Shown here in pieces: positions 61,672-64,000 of a DNA stretch of 64,000 nucleotides. The stretch is from assembly GCA_002070945.1 (NCBI GenBank), contig MWEG01000096.1, forward strand, positions 1 to 64,000. The letters run 5' to 3'. The position numbers and the translations under genes were made by a program. Below the pieces are notes generated by a model. That model saw only the letters and a list, made by a program, of their open reading frames with translations, made no database searches and was not told the DNA's origin. Numbering within the stretch: the stretch's first letter is position 1; each line of letters begins with the position of its first letter. This stretch comes from Lentisphaerae bacterium ADurb.Bin082. GTDB taxonomy: Bacteria; Verrucomicrobiota; Lentisphaeria; Oligosphaerales; Oligosphaeraceae.

Positions 61672-62390
61672 TTCCCATTCTCGCGGCGATATAGGCAGAC
61701 CAATGTCTTGTCATCGGAATGTTTGGGAACCGGCCAGCCCTCAAGCATTTTTCGGAGTTCCCGGGCCATTGTAACGGAAGCGAGCTGCTGTCCCTGTTCG
61801 TAGATATGCCGCACAAAGTCCCCTCGTTTTTTAGCAAGCAAATCGTCGGCGACACCGTCGGTGCAAAGCAGCACGGCACAACATTCATGCTGGGCAACCG
61901 ATGCTATGCGCCAGTGCTTGGTTTGCGTCTTTTCCGAAAGCGCATCGGTTTGGTTGGAAAAGCTGTCTTCCTTGTCATCGACCAATTCTTTGTAGGCGCC
62001 ATCGGTTGTTATGACGGCAGCCAGCCCGTCGCCCAGCATCCCAAAAATGATCTGCCCCTCGGCTGGACGAATCGCGAAAAGACAAGTGGCCATGCTTTTT
62101 TGAGGTTCAAACGGCTCGACGCAGGCAAGCCAATTCTTGTGAATTTGCGCCAGAAGTCTTTCTGTGTCTCCCTTCATGTTTTTCCAGTTCCATGCGGCTT
62201 GCACAACTGCGCGGCAAGCGGCCTTGGAGCCGTATTCGGAAGTTGGACGTGACCCCAGGCCATCGGAAGCGACAATGACGTCACCCCAGAGGTGCCTGGC
62301 GATAATAAAGAAATCTTGGTTTGGCAAGCAGGCGCAAATATGGCTGGTGCCCCGAACACTTGCGCCAAAGGCTTTCCACGCTGATGTCAT
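61668..62390 (-). CDS. PP2C-type protein phosphatase (TerY-P triad)
   Basis: A 240-aa PP2C_2-like phosphatase. The N-terminal signature is SVRGTSHICACLPNQDFF (metal Asp26), followed by VIVASDGLGS (Asp43), FGMLGDGLAAV, LCTDGVADDLLAK and the last metal Asp in HSDDKTLV. It should reverse phosphorylation by the adjacent kinase. The four-base ATGA overlaps at both ends indicate tight coupling with the kinase and vWA genes. Confidence 0.92.
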   Translation of the reverse strand: MTSAWKAFGASVRGTSHICACLPNQDFFIIARHLWGDVIVASDGLGSRPTSEYGSKAACRAVVQAAWNWKNMKGDTERLLAQIHKNWLACVEPFEPQKSMATCLFAIRPAEGQIIFGMLGDGLAAVITTDGAYKELVDDKEDSFSNQTDALSEKTQTKHWRIASVAQHECCAVLLCTDGVADDLLAKKRGDFVRHIYEQGQQLASVTMARELRKMLEGWPVPKHSDDKTLVCLYRRENGK

Positions 62391-62911
62391 CTTTTGTCGT
62401 CGTTATTCTTAAAGTTAAAAGTATCTTGGTTGGTGGGTGTAAGCCAGCCATCAAGCGCGGAGAAGAAGTCTTCGGCAGAAAACACGTCGTCTCCTTCCAG
62501 CCGCGGGTTTGCATCGCCGCCAATCTTGATGATGTGGATCGTATCAAGCGGCAGCGCCTGCTTCCATTTTTTCAATGCACTGTCATTTTCGCTTGTCCAC
62601 CAGCCATCTGTGAGCAGAAGCACACGCCCGCTCGGCTTTTCATCAAGCAGTTCAGTTATGGCGTCAACGCTGGCAGAGCCGCTGCATTGCAGCAGTTCCG
62701 CTGGAACCTCGTCATCCTGGTTCCAGTCAGCAATGGCAGCATTTGCTTTCCAAAGGACCAGTTTGATGTCGGCGGCGGCATAGCCTAAGCGAACGTATTG
62801 CTCGACAGCGCGGACGATTCCGCGCACAAGCAGTCGTTTGCCGCCCTCGGCCATGGAACCGGAGAGATCACAAATGAGGTAAAGCATGGTTTTACCAGAA
62901 CCCATCATCAT
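62387..62911 (-). CDS. Small vWA-domain protein, TerF/TerY-like
   Basis: A 174-aa single-domain vWA protein with a complete MIDAS start, CDLSGSMAEGG (Asp15, Ser17, Ser19), and the later LLLTDGWWT strand. It probably binds partner proteins in a metal-dependent way. The start overlaps terY by 20 nt. GAAGAGG precedes three consecutive Met codons, and ATG 62887 is another possible start. Two consecutive vWA genes are a common arrangement in these loci. Confidence 0.85.
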   Translation of the reverse strand: MMMGSGKTMLYLICDLSGSMAEGGKRLLVRGIVRAVEQYVRLGYAAADIKLVLWKANAAIADWNQDDEVPAELLQCSGSASVDAITELLDEKPSGRVLLLTDGWWTSENDSALKKWKQALPLDTIHIIKIGGDANPRLEGDDVFSAEDFFSALDGWLTPTNQDTFNFKNNDDKR

Positions 62912-63710
62912 CCTCTTCCGCCTTCTGCTGCGTCATCGGTTTTTGAGCCAATTTTGGCGCATCGTGACCCTCATTCACACACGTCGGCACAACAGTAATG
63001 GGTCTGACCGTCAGTACCTTTGATTGGGAGGCTGTGGCCACGGAGTTGGTGACGCTCATTGTAATAAACGAGAAGTTATCCTTGAGCGTCTTCGCGTCGT
63101 TCGCATAGAGCAATTTTCGCGGTGTGCCATCCTCATTTTTAATCCCTGCAATGAATTTGCCAAGGGTGCCGGCATCTGCATCGCGTCCAATGGCCATTGC
63201 CCAGCGGTCGCATTTGGATGAACGCCCTTCCTGCGTAAATTCAGCCAGGGAATCGCTCCACTTGTCGGTCGGATGTCCATCCGAAACCAGGATGATTGCT
63301 GGACGGTAGACGCGGGATGGAATCACGGTTTTATCTTCGATCATGGCCTTAAGGATACGCAGTGTCGCGCCCAGCGGTGTTCCACGTGCCGCAGCATCAT
63401 CCCAGGTTCCGGTCAGGCGCTTGCATGCCTCAATGCTGCTGATGGGAATGTCCTGCCAATGTATTTGGCTCACGCCAGTCATGGGCTGGAGAAGGTGGAT
63501 GCCTGTGCCGAAGGTGACAATCGCAAGATTGAAGGCCGCATCGTCACATTCTGCCTTCTTGAATGTCTCCAGCATGACCCTTACGGCTTCGTTCAAGCTT
63601 GTTATTTTCTCGCCGCTCATGCTGCCGCTGTTGTCCAACACCAAGATAACAGGCATGGGCTTGGCTTTCGGAGCAACAAATGCAGCAGGATTGAATATCA
63701 TCTGGCTCAC
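62892..63710 (-). CDS. terY: TerY-like vWA-domain protein
   Basis: A 272-aa TerY-type vWA protein. The MIDAS motif is LVLDNSGSMSGEK (Asp26, Ser28, Ser30), followed by the conserved Thr of RGTPLGATL and the AIILVSDGHPTDKW strand. The tail after residue 215 is flexible and acidic (QQKAEEDDDGFW). In Ter systems this protein forms the triad with the kinase and phosphatase. The start is GTG 63710 with TAGGAG about 8 nt upstream; ATG 63701 would lack a well-placed site. It is the first gene of the operon visible here. Confidence 0.88.
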   Translation of the reverse strand: MSQMIFNPAAFVAPKAKPMPVILVLDNSGSMSGEKITSLNEAVRVMLETFKKAECDDAAFNLAIVTFGTGIHLLQPMTGVSQIHWQDIPISSIEACKRLTGTWDDAAARGTPLGATLRILKAMIEDKTVIPSRVYRPAIILVSDGHPTDKWSDSLAEFTQEGRSSKCDRWAMAIGRDADAGTLGKFIAGIKNEDGTPRKLLYANDAKTLKDNFSFITMSVTNSVATASQSKVLTVRPITVVPTCVNEGHDAPKLAQKPMTQQKAEEDDDGFW

Positions 63711-63894
63711 GCTACACTCCTAATTTTAGGGAAGGAACTCCAGGGGCAATTCCTTTGTTTTTTATCAAGATGCTATGCCAATAGTTGCTAATGTTAGCCA
63801 GTTTTACTTCACAGGCATGCTTGTTTTCGCCATCTTTCTTCAATCAGGTGATTTCCTGTTCAGACGCTTATTGATGCCACATGCGGAGCAGGAA
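63711..63894. other. Leader region upstream of the TerY operon
   Basis: Moderately AT-rich, with no gene. It should contain the promoter for the eight-gene operon on the minus strand, but I saw no hexamer pair good enough to report. Confidence 0.3.
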
Positions 63895-64000
63895 CTAAAG
63901 CATATCTACGCTGGCTGATGGATTCGATTGGCAGGTGAAGTTGTCCGCGTAATCCTTAATATGGATTTGGCATGTGTTGCATCTATTTTTTGCGAACAAA
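63895..64000 (-). CDS. Possible C-terminal end of a gene entering from the right edge
   Basis: A 34-codon open frame on the minus strand ends with TAG at 63895-63897. The peptide contains CNTCQIHIKDYADNFTCQ, with a CxxC pair. It is too short to name and could be chance. If real, it is the gene upstream of terY, in the same direction. Confidence 0.2.
   Translation of the reverse strand, partial: LFAKNRCNTCQIHIKDYADNFTCQSNPSASVDML

Noticed and set aside
60900..62390. Complete ter cluster (terD, terC, telA)
   Set aside because: Only the vWA-phosphatase-kinase triad is visible; no TerD, TerC or TelA-like protein is in the window.
1..64000. tRNA, rRNA, riboswitch, integrase or transposase genes
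   Set aside because: I looked through the intergenic regions and saw no cloverleaf-like sequence, rRNA segment, known riboswitch core or mobile-element protein that could be supported.

Overview
This window looks like a chromosomal segment of a Gram-negative bacterium of the PVC superphylum, most plausibly a Lentisphaerota (Victivallales-like) genome. The evidence is indirect. There is a type II secretion gene set including a lipoprotein secretin, together with an outer-membrane beta-barrel protein. The pseudopilins carry FTLxE motifs without the usual preceding glycine. Many genes are Gfo/Idh/MocA oxidoreductases, sugar-isomerase TIM barrels or sialidase/GH43-like enzymes, and intergenic repeats are scattered through the host part. 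I could not run a search, so the phylum is an inference.

Layout. 1-1278: end of a hybrid histidine kinase cut by the window edge. 1279-2064: non-coding, with a terminator. 2065-11860: type II secretion cluster in the order I-J-K-L-M-C-D-E, with no recognisable F, G, H or prepilin peptidase. 11992-16604: a secreted 1189-aa CBM9-like/TIM-barrel protein and a sugar isomerase. 16747-31143: a C10 protease, a HAD phosphatase, a small-molecule exporter, a coiled-coil envelope protein, a DUF362 ferredoxin protein, a second isomerase, RlmD, a sialidase-like protein, a SWIM-SNF2 ATPase and an oxidoreductase. 31242-41691: RNase D, two more oxidoreductases, an alpha/beta hydrolase, an HD-CoaD fusion, a GH43-like protein, a DeoR regulator and an outer-membrane protein, interrupted by several repeat elements. 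42262-45597: Mfd.

From about 45.6 kb to the right edge, base composition becomes visibly richer in A+T and all genes are on the minus strand. This looks like an acquired defence or stress island. Its main operon has eight genes, most joined by 1-20 nt overlaps: TerY-like vWA, second vWA, PP2C phosphatase, Ser/Thr kinase with zinc ribbon, SF1 helicase, an unknown protein with HEPN-like Rx4H motifs, a coiled-coil McrB-like AAA+ ATPase, and a large DUF2357-like protein. Some 400 bp downstream lies one more gene encoding an 813-aa fusion: an N4BP2-like P-loop kinase, an RtcR-like CARF domain, a second Card1/Can2-like CARF domain and a C-terminal PD-(D/E)XK nuclease. An AT-rich spacer with a perfect 14-bp inverted repeat precedes it.

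Working model (inference): the vWA-PP2C-kinase triad senses or relays a signal by reversible phosphorylation and controls a DNA-processing machine (SF1 helicase, McrB-like motor, DUF2357 subunit). The CARF-nuclease fusion adds a nucleotide-second-messenger or RNA-damage-triggered effector. No CRISPR array, cas10 or cyclase gene is visible in the window.
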